DNA of 49,503 bases from positions 1-49,503 of the forward strand of contig NZ_JASLER010000042.1 in the NCBI RefSeq assembly GCF_030151085.1. The letters run 5' to 3'. This document shows positions 35,701 through 43,995 of the stretch, one piece after another. Origin of the DNA: Bacteroides sp. (lineage in GTDB: Bacteria > Bacteroidota > Bacteroidia > Bacteroidales > Bacteroidaceae). The notes beneath the pieces were generated by a model. The model worked only from the letters and a program-made list of their open reading frames with translations. It was not told where the DNA came from and did not search any database. Numbering within the stretch: position 1 is the first letter of the stretch; the number at the start of each line of letters is the position of its first letter. The translations under genes were made by a program, and so were the position numbers.

Positions 35701-36609
35701 ACAGATGTCGGAGACGGTATTGCCGTTCAAGCTACGCTCATCATCTTCGTCAGTCATATAATGATGTAACAACTGCTCAGCTTTACCATCAATTTGTAAA
35801 ACTCCGGCACCATCCGCACCTATCAATAAGGTATTATCGTGTGTTTTCTCAAATGTACGGATAGGAACATGAGGAACAAATGCATCTAATGATCGAATTT
35901 GACCAGTTGATCTGTCAATGACATAAACTCCGTCAGAGAAAGTACCAACAAACAGCTTATCGGCAAATTCATACAGCGCTTCAATATGCATCTCCATCGG
36001 GAGCCGAATAGCTTTCTCGGTAAAAGAGTTACTTGTTGTATTTCTATTTAATTGAAAGACACCCTTATTCGTTCCGGCAAAATACGTTGTTTTATCTGCT
36101 TGAATAAGGCAGGTTACAGTCCGGTCTTTAAGTCCGGCAAAAGTCAACCCGATTTTTTCTTCCCAACTATATATTCCGGTTGACATACAAATCCAAAGAT
36201 GATTGTCATCATCCAATAAAATATTGTAAATAACGGCAGATGGAGTGGAAACAGATAAATCAATACGCAACAAGAATGAATCTGTTTTATAATCGTATGT
36301 ATAAATCTTCCCATTCTTTAATGCAATCCAAAGATTACCCAACTTATCGCAAGTCATTATCGTAGAAGATAAAATATGATCTTTAGATTCAACCGTATCA
36401 TCCAGCCGATAATGCTTTATTTCATTTCCATCATAACGGTCAATACCGAAATGAGTGTAAGCCCATATAAAACCTACGGAGTCTTTATTTATCTGAAATA
36501 CTTGTCGGCTGCTCAATCCTTCTCTTAAACTCAGTGAGCGAAAAGAACCTGCAAACGAATTCAGGCACTGAAGAAAAAGCAACAAGTAAATTAAAATATA
36601 TTTTGTCAT
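32722..36609 (-). CDS. Hybrid two-component system regulator (HTCS)
   Basis: A 1295-residue one-protein signalling system, the usual controller of Bacteroides polysaccharide loci. A signal peptide (1-20) is followed by a periplasmic two-propeller sensor (Reg_prop repeats, about 25-660) and a Y_Y_Y domain (about 690-755). One transmembrane helix (763-784) leads to HisKA with H806 (IAHDIRTP), an ATPase domain (NLLSNALKY, DTGIGIP, GSGIGLMI), a receiver with phospho-acceptor D1100 (SDIVMP) and an AraC-type helix-turn-helix (about 1190-1295). All parts are intact. It probably senses an oligosaccharide from the locus substrate and activates susCD and neighbours. A promoter box is at 36671-36678. 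Confidence 0.95.
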   Translation of the reverse strand: MTKYILIYLLLFLQCLNSFAGSFRSLSLREGLSSRQVFQINKDSVGFIWAYTHFGIDRYDGNEIKHYRLDDTVESKDHILSSTIMTCDKLGNLWIALKNGKIYTYDYKTDSFLLRIDLSVSTPSAVIYNILLDDDNHLWICMSTGIYSWEEKIGLTFAGLKDRTVTCLIQADKTTYFAGTNKGVFQLNRNTTSNSFTEKAIRLPMEMHIEALYEFADKLFVGTFSDGVYVIDRSTGQIRSLDAFVPHVPIRTFEKTHDNTLLIGADGAGVLQIDGKAEQLLHHYMTDEDDERSLNGNTVSDICVDEHNGIWISTSTNGISYLDPNMPDIRRIKHERNNTNSLKSDHINVIYQDSEGDCWYGTNNGISLYQSKQNKWTHFLDDAGHSGKVVLALAEDSKGSVWVGGYGIGLYRINKKTGSVQKIAKRSAQSDKGVATDYIYAIYAEGDNLWFGGIEGEFTRYNMQTDTYAYYPIDCVGDIKAGDKSTLLLAGCDGLAIFDKVTGKTQWHQQFGSFTLHYPIRCLLQASSGDIWMATDGEGLIRFNSVKKQTRVYTTSDGLASNSVNSLLEDNAGHIWVSTEKELYYLDSSRDILVSANDFLDITWGFYNPNAALKLANGSLAFGTAEGIITFSPSLDFNQHAPIHLILTDFKLLYESVKAGMKGSLLKTNINDTQKLKLKYNQNSFSISFSAINFIAPHRIRYEYMLTNYNEQWEHSNSVQSVNYMNLSPGKYTFRLRAFDKYTGQQIGERDLEIIVNAPYWISWWALLIYFVFLSVFIYMFIQYRKHKANEDKIKEKIRSFISIAHDIRTPITLIKAPLSELEVQEGLPENSKRTVGVAVKNVEKLLTMVTQLLDLQKAELHAEYLKVSQYDIKNYLEEKIAEFHLAAMQKGVEMQLEVEPDMPKVWIDREKMDHIIDNLLSNALKYTEKGIIHILVKTNKKKWAIEVRDTGIGIPEEEQSNIFHEYYRAQNAMNYEETGSGIGLMITRRIVKQHHGSISFSSVEGKGTTFTVVFPQKIKSSVVVEQQEDNQEAQISTDAAFEHSEDAGKNVLLLAEDDPDMREYLVNSLSSEYKVIGVPDGGKALEMAREINPDLIISDIVMPVLEGDELCRILKSSVDTSHIPIILLTALSERENIIFGLQAGANDYIIKPFDLSVLKVRIRNILQNRQRLRDTVLSMESQPEEIDYTSQLDKEFLDKVMEVVNDELANSELSINDFCRKLGMSRTSVFNKMKTLTGQGPNDFIRIVRLNKAKELLASRKYSIADVAGMVGFADPKYFSTCFKKQFNISPSKI

Positions 36610-36670
36610 AATTGGGATTTATCTGCAAGTTTCAATACTGGCACAAGTTTCATGCATGCAATATTACACA

Positions 36671-36678
36671 CAAATATA
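36671..36678 (-). promoter_or_regulatory. -7 box (TATATTTG) for the HTCS gene
   Basis: Minus-strand TATATTTG, 62 bp upstream of the HTCS ATG, back to back with the box at 36722-36729. Confidence 0.5.
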
Positions 36679-36721
36679 AAAAAAGTGGTCGAAAAAATAT
36701 CCGAATAGGTTTGATTTCTAT

Positions 36722-36729
36722 TACTTTTG
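36722..36729 (+). promoter_or_regulatory. -7 box (TACTTTTG) for the PPDK-like gene
   Basis: TACTTTTG matches TAnnTTTG. Transcription would start near 36736, so the in-frame extension to 36612 cannot be translated and the ATG at 36759 (preceded by CAGGAGA) is the start. Confidence 0.6.
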
Positions 36730-36758
36730 CTACCAGAATCAACAAATCAGGAGAAGCA

Positions 36759-39728
36759 ATGCTCAGCAAGTATAAATTAAATCAGCTCTATTTCAAGGAT
36801 ACACAGTTCGCCAACCTCATGACGCGACGCATTTTTAACGTGCTCTTGATAGCGAATCCTTACGATGCCTTCATGCTCGAAGATGATGGTCGTATTGATG
36901 AAAAGATATTCAACGAATACACTTCTCTTTCTCTACGTTATCCTCCCCGTTTCGCTCAGGTTTCAACCTGTGAGGAAGCATTAGCGCAACTATCCGCCAT
37001 GCCCTATGACCTTATTATCTGCATGCCGGGAACAGGAGACAATGAAGGTTTTGATGTAGCGCGAAATATTAAAAGCCAATACGAGCACATTCCCATGGTG
37101 ATATTGACTCCTTTCAGCCACGGCATTACCAAACGGATAGCTAATGAAGATCTAAGTCCTTTTGAATATGTATTTTGTTGGTTGGGAAATACCGATTTAT
37201 TGCTTTCCATCATCAAGTTGATAGAGGACAAGATGAATCTGGAACATGATGTCAACGAAGTGGGTGTACAACTTATATTGTTGGTAGAAGATGGTATTCG
37301 ATTCTATTCTTCCATCCTCCCGAATCTCTATAAATTTGTGTTGAAGCAAAGCCAGGAATTCTCTACGGAAGCGTTGAATGCACATCAGCGTACACTTCGT
37401 ATGAGAGGTCGTCCTAAAATTGTGCTGGCACGTACATATGAAGAAGCCATCAATATCTACGAGAAATACAAGAATAATATATTAGGTGTCATTACCGATG
37501 TCCGCTTTCCACGAGTGGAACGTGGAGAAAAAGATGGATTAGCAGGAATCAAGCTATGTGCAGCCATACGTAAAGAAGATCCGTTTGTGCCTCTTATTAT
37601 TCAGTCTTCCGAGTCGGATAACGTAGCGTATGCAGCTAAATACGATGCTGCTTTTATCGACAAGAACTCCAAGAAGATGGATGTGGATTTGCGGCGTATC
37701 GTATCTGATAACTTTGGATTCGGTGATTTCATCTTCCGCAATCCTAACACCTTAGAAGAGATTGCCCGCGTAAAGAACCTGAAAGAATTGCAGAATATTC
37801 TTTTTGCCGTACCGGCAGAATCATTCCTTTACCATATTAGCCGCAATCACGTAAGCCGCTGGTTATATTCACGTGCCATGTTCCCGGTAGCTGAGTTCCT
37901 AAAACCCATCACCTGGAACAGTTTACAGGATGTGGATGCTCATCGGAGGATTATCTTCGAGGCTATCGTGAAGTATCGTAAGATGAAAAATCAAGGTGTG
38001 GTAGCAGTATTCAAGCGCGATCGCTTTGACCGCTACTCCAACTTTGCCCGTATCGGCGATGGCTCGTTAGGAGGAAAAGGCCGTGGCCTAGCATTTATTG
38101 ATAATATGGTAAAACACCATCCCGAATTTGACGAGTTTGAGAATGCCCGTGTTGCCATTCCTAAGACCGTGGTGCTTTGTACAGATGTATTCGATGAGTT
38201 CATGGATACTAATAACCTGTATCAGATTGCTCTTTCGGATGCAGATGATGATATTATCCTGCGATATTTTCTAAAAGCCAAGCTACCAGACAGTCTGGTG
38301 GAGGACTTCTTCACTTTCTTCGATGTAGTGAAGTCTCCTATCGCCATCCGTTCGTCATCTTTATTAGAAGACTCGCACTACCAACCATTTGCCGGCATAT
38401 ATAACACCTATATGATTCCGTATCTGGATGACAAATACGAAATGCTGCGTATGCTTAGCGACGCCATCAAAGGTGTATACGCTTCGGTCTTTTTCCGGGA
38501 TTCTAAAGCATATATGCAAGCTACCAGCAATGTCATAGACCAAGAGAAGATGGCAGTTATCCTGCAAGAAGTAGTCGGCAACCAATATGGCGACCGCTAC
38601 TATCCGTCTATGTCCGGCGTAGCACGTTCGCTGAACTATTATCCTCTTGGCGATGAGAAAGCTGAAGAAGGTATTGTAAACCTGGCTCTAGGCTTAGGCA
38701 AATACATTGTGGATGGCGGAATGACTCTTCGATTCTCTCCCTATCACCCGAATCAGATTTTGCAAACCAGCGAATTGGATATTGCACTTAAAGAAACGCA
38801 AACTCGTTTCTATGCCCTTGATTTAAGGAATGTAGGACAGGATTTTTCCATCGATGATGGTTTTAACCTATTAAAACTTCACGTCAAAGAGGCGGAAAAA
38901 GACGGTTCTTTAAACTATATAGCTTCTACATACGATCCATACGATCAGGTTATCCGAGATGGTTTATATCCGGGAGGTCGTAAAGTTATCACGTTTGCTA
39001 ATATCCTACAGCACGATGTATTCCCATTATCCAAGATTTTGCAATTAGTATTGAAATACGGACAACAAGAGATGCGTCGTCCCATAGAAATAGAGTTTGC
39101 TGCTACCATGAGTCGGGAGAAAGATAAGACAGGCACTTTCTATTTACTGCAAATTCGTCCTATTGTCGACACCAAAGAAATGTTGGACGAAGATCTTACC
39201 ACTATTCCTGACGAGAAGCTTTTGCTACGTTCTAACAACTCATTAGGACATGGCATCATGAACGATATTCACGATATTATCTACGTAAAAACAGATGATT
39301 ACAGTGCTTCCCACAATCAAGATATTGCTTGGGAGATTGAAAAGTTGAACCAACAATTTCTGAATGAAGGAAAGAATTACGTATTAGTCGGTCCCGGACG
39401 TTGGGGAAGTAGCGACACATGGTTAGGTATCCCTGTGAAATGGCCGCATATCAGTGCCGCCCGTGTTATTGTAGAAGCCGGATTAACCAATTATCGTGTC
39501 GATCCCAGCCAAGGAACTCATTTCTTCCAGAACCTAACATCTTTTGGTGTAGGCTACTTTACAATCAATGCTTTTATGAATGATGGAGTGTATAATCAGG
39601 AATTTCTAAATACTCAACCTGCTGTCCATGAAACTAAATATCTGCGTCATGTACACTTCAATCAGCCTATTGTTGTGAAGATGGACGGAAAGAAAAAACA
39701 GGGAGTGGTTTTATTACCTGAACCATAA
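36759..39728 (+). CDS. PEP/pyruvate-binding (PPDK-like) ATP-grasp protein with receiver-like N-terminus
   Basis: A 989-residue cytoplasmic protein of unclear role. Residues about 25-160 and 210-345 resemble two response-regulator receiver folds (MPYDLIICMPGTGDNEGFDVA; ILGVITDVRFPR with KDGLAG). From about 440 comes the ATP-grasp domain of pyruvate phosphate dikinase and PEP synthase: GSLGGKGRGLAF, PIAIRSSSLLED and FYLLQIRPIVD. The phospho-histidine swivel and PEP-binding barrel of those enzymes are missing. Instead there is a 130-residue C-terminal domain (VGPGRWGSSDTW). So it is not a normal PEP synthase and may phosphorylate or bind something else. Names such as phosphoenolpyruvate synthase in databases would be loose. 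It ends at a terminator at 39784-39810. Confidence 0.85.
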   Translation: MLSKYKLNQLYFKDTQFANLMTRRIFNVLLIANPYDAFMLEDDGRIDEKIFNEYTSLSLRYPPRFAQVSTCEEALAQLSAMPYDLIICMPGTGDNEGFDVARNIKSQYEHIPMVILTPFSHGITKRIANEDLSPFEYVFCWLGNTDLLLSIIKLIEDKMNLEHDVNEVGVQLILLVEDGIRFYSSILPNLYKFVLKQSQEFSTEALNAHQRTLRMRGRPKIVLARTYEEAINIYEKYKNNILGVITDVRFPRVERGEKDGLAGIKLCAAIRKEDPFVPLIIQSSESDNVAYAAKYDAAFIDKNSKKMDVDLRRIVSDNFGFGDFIFRNPNTLEEIARVKNLKELQNILFAVPAESFLYHISRNHVSRWLYSRAMFPVAEFLKPITWNSLQDVDAHRRIIFEAIVKYRKMKNQGVVAVFKRDRFDRYSNFARIGDGSLGGKGRGLAFIDNMVKHHPEFDEFENARVAIPKTVVLCTDVFDEFMDTNNLYQIALSDADDDIILRYFLKAKLPDSLVEDFFTFFDVVKSPIAIRSSSLLEDSHYQPFAGIYNTYMIPYLDDKYEMLRMLSDAIKGVYASVFFRDSKAYMQATSNVIDQEKMAVILQEVVGNQYGDRYYPSMSGVARSLNYYPLGDEKAEEGIVNLALGLGKYIVDGGMTLRFSPYHPNQILQTSELDIALKETQTRFYALDLRNVGQDFSIDDGFNLLKLHVKEAEKDGSLNYIASTYDPYDQVIRDGLYPGGRKVITFANILQHDVFPLSKILQLVLKYGQQEMRRPIEIEFAATMSREKDKTGTFYLLQIRPIVDTKEMLDEDLTTIPDEKLLLRSNNSLGHGIMNDIHDIIYVKTDDYSASHNQDIAWEIEKLNQQFLNEGKNYVLVGPGRWGSSDTWLGIPVKWPHISAARVIVEAGLTNYRVDPSQGTHFFQNLTSFGVGYFTINAFMNDGVYNQEFLNTQPAVHETKYLRHVHFNQPIVVKMDGKKKQGVVLLPEP

Positions 39729-39783
39729 AGAAACAGTTAATATAATACAAAACAGATACTTAAAGCATATTCTTTTTTTGTTT

Positions 39784-39810
39784 AAAATGGGACTATTTAT
39801 GTCCCATTTT
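39784..39810 (+). terminator. Terminator after the PPDK-like gene
   Basis: Perfect 10-bp arms AAAATGGGAC (39784-39793) and GTCCCATTTT (39801-39810) with a 7-nt loop, ending in T5. Confidence 0.88.
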
Positions 39811-39864
39811 TCATTTATGGCAATAAACAGCATAGAATATACATCTATTATTGGACAAAAACTA

Positions 39865-39872
39865 TATTTTTG
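39865..39872 (+). promoter_or_regulatory. -7 box (TATTTTTG) for the surface lipoprotein operon
   Basis: TATTTTTG matches TAnnTTTG and would give a leader of about 125 nt before the first gene at 40004. The only other promoters visible in this strand are well upstream, so this is the likely driver of all seven genes. No inverted repeats flank it that would suggest promoter inversion. Confidence 0.5.
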
Positions 39873-40003
39873 CATTCGGTTTTAAAAATTAGCAAGGTTA
39901 AAAAGATAATAAGTATTGTCAATAGATAGTATTTTCTGCAACGGCAGATATTTCTATCAATCTAATTCGAGAGAATTCAAATAAACTATTTCAAAGTATC
40001 AAT

Positions 40004-40783
40004 ATGACAAATATGAAAACATTTTTGTTAAGTTGCATAATAGGCACAACCTTTATCGCAACATCATGCTCATCAGAGAATGAGGTGTCTACTAATACCA
40101 ATGAAGGTTCTATTCATTTAGCAGTTACAACGGACGCAAAGTTCAAGCCCAACACACGCGCTGTGAATGAAAATAGTTATGCGGATGTGAATAACTACAC
40201 TGTTCAGATTATAAATAGTTCAGGCAATATAGAAAAAGAGTTTATATATAATGAAGTTCCTGAAAAAATCAATCTCAACAATGGTTCTTATACCTTGAAA
40301 GCTTTTTATGGTGAAGATAGCAATGCATCAAGAAAGTCTTTCTATGTAGAAGGTACTACTACTTTTGCTGTAGAAGGTAATGACAAAAGTATATCAGTAG
40401 ATTGTACGCCGATTCACGGTAAGGCTGTAGTTAACTTTGCCGAAGAAATGGCTACCTATTTCAGCGATTATTCTGTAGTTTATGAGACTGTAGCTCTTAC
40501 TGCAAGCGGTTCTACCGCCACTTGGAACAAAATGGATACGGAACCTTGGTATCTGAAAGTTAACAAGAAAGGTGAAACAGTAAAAGCGACCATCCATGTC
40601 ACTAGAAAATCCGACAACAAATCAAGCTCTGTTGAAAAGACTTATGCATTATCTCCCAACAAGTCCTGGACATTAAACATCGCCCCGCAAGATAACAATG
40701 GTAATCTGGGTATTACAATAACAATTGATGAATCTACCAATGATCATGAAATTGACATTGTAGTTCCATCAGAGTGGCTCTAA
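40004..40783 (+). CDS. DUF4493 lipoprotein, single domain (member A)
   Basis: A 259-residue predicted surface lipoprotein (lipobox ATSC, lipid Cys22, followed by acidic SSENE, which fits a surface-export signal). After the lipid Cys comes a short strand (GSIHLAV, 35-41) and then TR at 51-52 followed by Ala. The core shared with the other family members is YTLKAFYG, FYVEGTTTF, VDCTPIHGKAVVNF and FSDYSV. It ends exactly at VVPSEWL; member F has the matching PLEWL inside its chain, so A is one bare domain. It is the first gene of the operon, 33 bp before the next. An alternative ATG at 40013 gives the same mature protein. Function unknown; a pilin-like subunit is a hypothesis. Confidence 0.82.
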   Translation: MTNMKTFLLSCIIGTTFIATSCSSENEVSTNTNEGSIHLAVTTDAKFKPNTRAVNENSYADVNNYTVQIINSSGNIEKEFIYNEVPEKINLNNGSYTLKAFYGEDSNASRKSFYVEGTTTFAVEGNDKSISVDCTPIHGKAVVNFAEEMATYFSDYSVVYETVALTASGSTATWNKMDTEPWYLKVNKKGETVKATIHVTRKSDNKSSSVEKTYALSPNKSWTLNIAPQDNNGNLGITITIDESTNDHEIDIVVPSEWL

Positions 40784-40816
40784 TCTTACATAAAAAACAA
40801 ATAAAGAAGTACAGAC

Positions 40817-42136
40817 ATGAAACTATTCAATATCACATCCATAGGAATCTTGGCAATTTTAAGTTTAGCATCTTGTGAGATGAAGAACGAATTGACGGGA
40901 AATACATCTCCAAAAACGGAAATGGGTATTTTAGAATTAGGTGTTTCTGTTAAACAACCTGTTTCACAGACACGTGCCGGTGTAGTAACCAATAGTTTCC
41001 CTGTTATCATAACAGGTGCAAGCACTGAAGTTTCCGATGTAAAGAAAGAATATGCTACTGTTGAAGATATGCCATCAAGCGTATCACTGCCGGTAGGAAA
41101 GTATACAGTAACGTCGCATACTCCTGGAAAGCTCGAAAAGAAAATGGGTGCTCCTTATTATGGTGGAAGTACTACCATGTCTATCACTAAGGGCATTACA
41201 ACTTCGACCTCCGTTGTATGTAAGATGCAGAACAGCAGAATTCAAATTAAGTATGGCGACGACTTTCAGTCTTCATTCAAATCCTGGACTATCACAGTTG
41301 ACGACGGTTCCAATACAGCCTTGTCTTTTGACGAAACTGAAGTAGCTCCATCTGCCATATACTGGAATTTTGATGATAGTTCGGTTACTGCTATTACTGT
41401 TAATATCAGAGCAGTAACTACCGAAGGGAACACTGTTAGTGAAAGTCGCACTTTCAAGAAAAGTGATGCTTCTAACAAGTATGAAGATGAAAACGAGTTC
41501 TTCAATGGTGGTGATGCCTTAGATATCAATATGGGAACTGTATCTTCATCAACAGGCAGTGTATCTGGAATTACGATTAAGGCATTCATTACTTTTGAAA
41601 ATGAAAGTGAATCGGTAGAGATTCCGGTAGGAGGAGAAGAAGAACCCGGCGGTGGAGAAGAAGGCGGTGGTGATAACCCTGGAGAAAATCCAGGAGATGG
41701 ACCTACATTGAAATTACCCAAAGATGTTATCTTGAAAGCTTATGAAATGTCTGATTTACCCTCTGCTGATGCACTAATTACAACTTCAGCTGGTATCAAA
41801 GAGATGTTTGTGAAAATCACAGCAGGAAACGAAGGCTTTTATGAAGCTTTAAAAGAATTCCAAACTAGAAGTGATGAAGATGGTGGTGCTATTGATTTCA
41901 TCAATGGTGTTAATTTAGTTAATAATACTAAGATTGATGATTTATTCACCAGTTTGAATAAAGAAGTCAAAACACCTGTTTCAAATGATATTGAATATTC
42001 ATTTCCAATAGGTGCATTCTTTAGCCTTCTAACAATTACAGGTTCTTCAGAAAATCCACATGAGTTTGCAATAACAGTGGTTGACAATAATAATAACGAA
42101 ACTAAGGGAGTATTTAAAGTAACAATTACAGAATAA
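40817..42136 (+). CDS. DUF4493 lipoprotein with Gly/Glu/Pro linker (member B)
   Basis: A 439-residue predicted surface lipoprotein (lipobox LASC, Cys20, then EMKNE). A strand GILELGV (37-43) is followed by TR at 52-53 and Ala. The DUF4493 core (YTVTSHTPG, APYYGGSTTMSI, VVCKMQNSRIQIKY) runs to about 272. A flexible acidic linker rich in Gly, Glu and Pro follows (about 273-300). The C-terminal domain (about 301-439) shows the same run of motifs as the middle of member F (TSAGIKEMFVKI; AITVVDN). It lies 5 bp before member C, so cotranscribed. Function unknown; the linker suggests a domain held away from the cell surface. Confidence 0.82.
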   Translation: MKLFNITSIGILAILSLASCEMKNELTGNTSPKTEMGILELGVSVKQPVSQTRAGVVTNSFPVIITGASTEVSDVKKEYATVEDMPSSVSLPVGKYTVTSHTPGKLEKKMGAPYYGGSTTMSITKGITTSTSVVCKMQNSRIQIKYGDDFQSSFKSWTITVDDGSNTALSFDETEVAPSAIYWNFDDSSVTAITVNIRAVTTEGNTVSESRTFKKSDASNKYEDENEFFNGGDALDINMGTVSSSTGSVSGITIKAFITFENESESVEIPVGGEEEPGGGEEGGGDNPGENPGDGPTLKLPKDVILKAYEMSDLPSADALITTSAGIKEMFVKITAGNEGFYEALKEFQTRSDEDGGAIDFINGVNLVNNTKIDDLFTSLNKEVKTPVSNDIEYSFPIGAFFSLLTITGSSENPHEFAITVVDNNNNETKGVFKVTITE

Positions 42137-42141
42137 TCGCA

Positions 42142-43914
42142 ATGAGAAAATTATATTACCTAATATTTATTTTCCTAATTTCGACATCTATAATTTCATG
42201 CCAAAATGAAGAAACCGTAAATAGTACAGGCTATTTACGATTGGAAATTGGGACAAATTCTTATACAAAACCACAAACAAGAATTGCTGACAGCTATAAT
42301 CCAAAGCAAATTGCAGTTCAAATACTTGATGCTAAAAGAAACATTGTTGAAGAAACTGATGATTGGGAAACTTGGTCAGGTAAACAGCTAAGACTAAAGC
42401 CAGGAATTTATACAATCCAAGCATCGTCCAATGGTTTTGACGGTTCAGAGTCAGGCTTTGATATACCCTATTACAGTGGAGAAGAGCAAATCACGATTGA
42501 AAGCGGAAAAGAAAAGACTGTGAATATCACTTGTACATTAGCTAATGTAAAAGTAACAGTCAATTTTGACCCAACATTTATTGATGCTTTTCGATCTGCT
42601 TCATCAACTATTACATCAAAACTAACCAATGTTGGTTCTCTAAACTTCATTATGGGGAAAGCTAATAAATCCGCCTATTTCCCTGTAGGCAATCTTTCAG
42701 CAACCATTAATGTAACTAACAAATCCGGGAAACAATTTTCACAGACAAATGAGATTAATAACGTTAAAGCTCGTGACCATTATATATTGAATTACAAGAT
42801 TGCAGAATCAGGTTCAGTAGGTGGTGTAGATGTTACAGTAGATGATACAGAAACTATTTATACATTTACTTTTAATGTTTCTACCGAAACAACTACCCGA
42901 TTAGAAGTTCAACCAGCTAATGCATGGAGTAGTTTTGCATACTTGGAAGGAACAGTTGGTTCTTCAAAAGGAGACCTTGATGAAACCCACATGTTTTTTG
43001 AATACAAACTATCCACAACCGAAACATGGATATCCGAATCTGCGACACAGGAAGAAAAGAAATTTAAAACAACATTGACTGGTTTGACACCTAATACAAA
43101 ATATGATTATCGTTTAGTATATAAAAAAGACAATGATACATACTCTAGCGATATTGCATCTTTCACAACTGAAGCTGTTACTGAATTATACAATGGTAAT
43201 TTTGATAATTGGTATAAATCCGGATCCACATGGTATGCAGATACTAAAGAAGGAGTTGAAAAGGGTAGTTTTTGGGACTCGAGTAATGGCGGTACAGGAT
43301 CTTTTGGAATAAATCCAACTACAGGTAATTCCGGAACTATTCATAGTGCAGGAGGTCAGTCAGCCCAATTAGTATCACAATATGTTGTAGTAAAATTTGC
43401 TGCTGCAAGTTTATATACAGGTTCATTTGCCGGATTGGTATCAACTAAAGGTGCTAAAATAAACTTTGGACAACCGTTTACTTCGCGCCCGACCCAGTTA
43501 CATGGATTTTTCCAATATGCACCTGGAACAATTCAATATGTAGGTAGCAATACTCCGGCAAGTGCTGGTATAGTAAAAGATCAAAGTACTGACATATGCT
43601 CAATTTACATTGCATTATCAACACAAACATACCTCGTTGATAATACAAACACAAGTACATTTATAGACTTTGAAAACGATCCTGGCATTGTTGCTTATGG
43701 AGAGCTCCCACTATCTGAATGTGGTTCAACCAACGGAGAGTGGAAAGAATTCAACATAGAGCTCAAATATCATAGTATTACGACTAAACCTACACATATT
43801 ATTATCGTCTGCTCATCCAGTAAGTATGGTGATTATTTTACAGGAAGCAAGAATAGTATTATGTATTTAGATGACTTTGAATTAATATATGGTACTACTC
43901 CTACTATCAAGTAA
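42142..43914 (+). CDS. DUF4493-FnIII-PCMD lipoprotein (member C)
   Basis: A 590-residue predicted surface lipoprotein (lipobox IISC, Cys20, then QNEE). A strand GYLRLEI (30-36) precedes TR at 46-47 with Ile after it. The DUF4493 core (YTIQASSNG, IPYYSGEEQITI, ITCTLANVKVTVNF) spans to about 245. Next is a fibronectin-III-like domain (about 250-345, TTLTGLTPNTKYDYRLVY) and then a PCMD domain (about 349-590) with NFDNWYK, FWDSSNGG and SSKYGDYFTG. PCMD means putative carbohydrate metabolism domain; its ligand is unproven. Member E shares the C-terminal half. Function unknown; a carbohydrate-binding tip is plausible. Confidence 0.83.
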   Translation: MRKLYYLIFIFLISTSIISCQNEETVNSTGYLRLEIGTNSYTKPQTRIADSYNPKQIAVQILDAKRNIVEETDDWETWSGKQLRLKPGIYTIQASSNGFDGSESGFDIPYYSGEEQITIESGKEKTVNITCTLANVKVTVNFDPTFIDAFRSASSTITSKLTNVGSLNFIMGKANKSAYFPVGNLSATINVTNKSGKQFSQTNEINNVKARDHYILNYKIAESGSVGGVDVTVDDTETIYTFTFNVSTETTTRLEVQPANAWSSFAYLEGTVGSSKGDLDETHMFFEYKLSTTETWISESATQEEKKFKTTLTGLTPNTKYDYRLVYKKDNDTYSSDIASFTTEAVTELYNGNFDNWYKSGSTWYADTKEGVEKGSFWDSSNGGTGSFGINPTTGNSGTIHSAGGQSAQLVSQYVVVKFAAASLYTGSFAGLVSTKGAKINFGQPFTSRPTQLHGFFQYAPGTIQYVGSNTPASAGIVKDQSTDICSIYIALSTQTYLVDNTNTSTFIDFENDPGIVAYGELPLSECGSTNGEWKEFNIELKYHSITTKPTHIIIVCSSSKYGDYFTGSKNSIMYLDDFELIYGTTPTIK

Positions 43915-43936
43915 TATAATAAGAAAATTATAACTT

Positions 43937-43980
43937 TACCCCGGAAGATTATTCCTTTCATGCGAATTTTCTACCGGGTA
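43937..43980 (+). promoter_or_regulatory. Possible hairpin between member C and the barrel gene
   Basis: TACCCCGG (43937-43944) pairs with CCGGGTA (43974-43980) with one bulge, plus an inner AGA/TCT. It lies in the longest gap (81 bp) of the operon, 15 bp before the barrel gene start. It may stabilise or partly terminate the upstream transcript, or be chance. Confidence 0.3.
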
Positions 43981-43995
43981 CACACATTTTTATTT

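Noticed and set aside
36612..36758. N-terminal extension of the PPDK-like protein
   Set aside because: A promoter box (36722-36729) and a good ribosome binding site before 36759 indicate that the extension is not translated.
39840..40003. Invertible promoter controlling the surface operon
   Set aside because: Phase-variable promoters are common for Bacteroides surface genes, but no matching inverted repeats flank the box here; only 5-bp pairings were seen.
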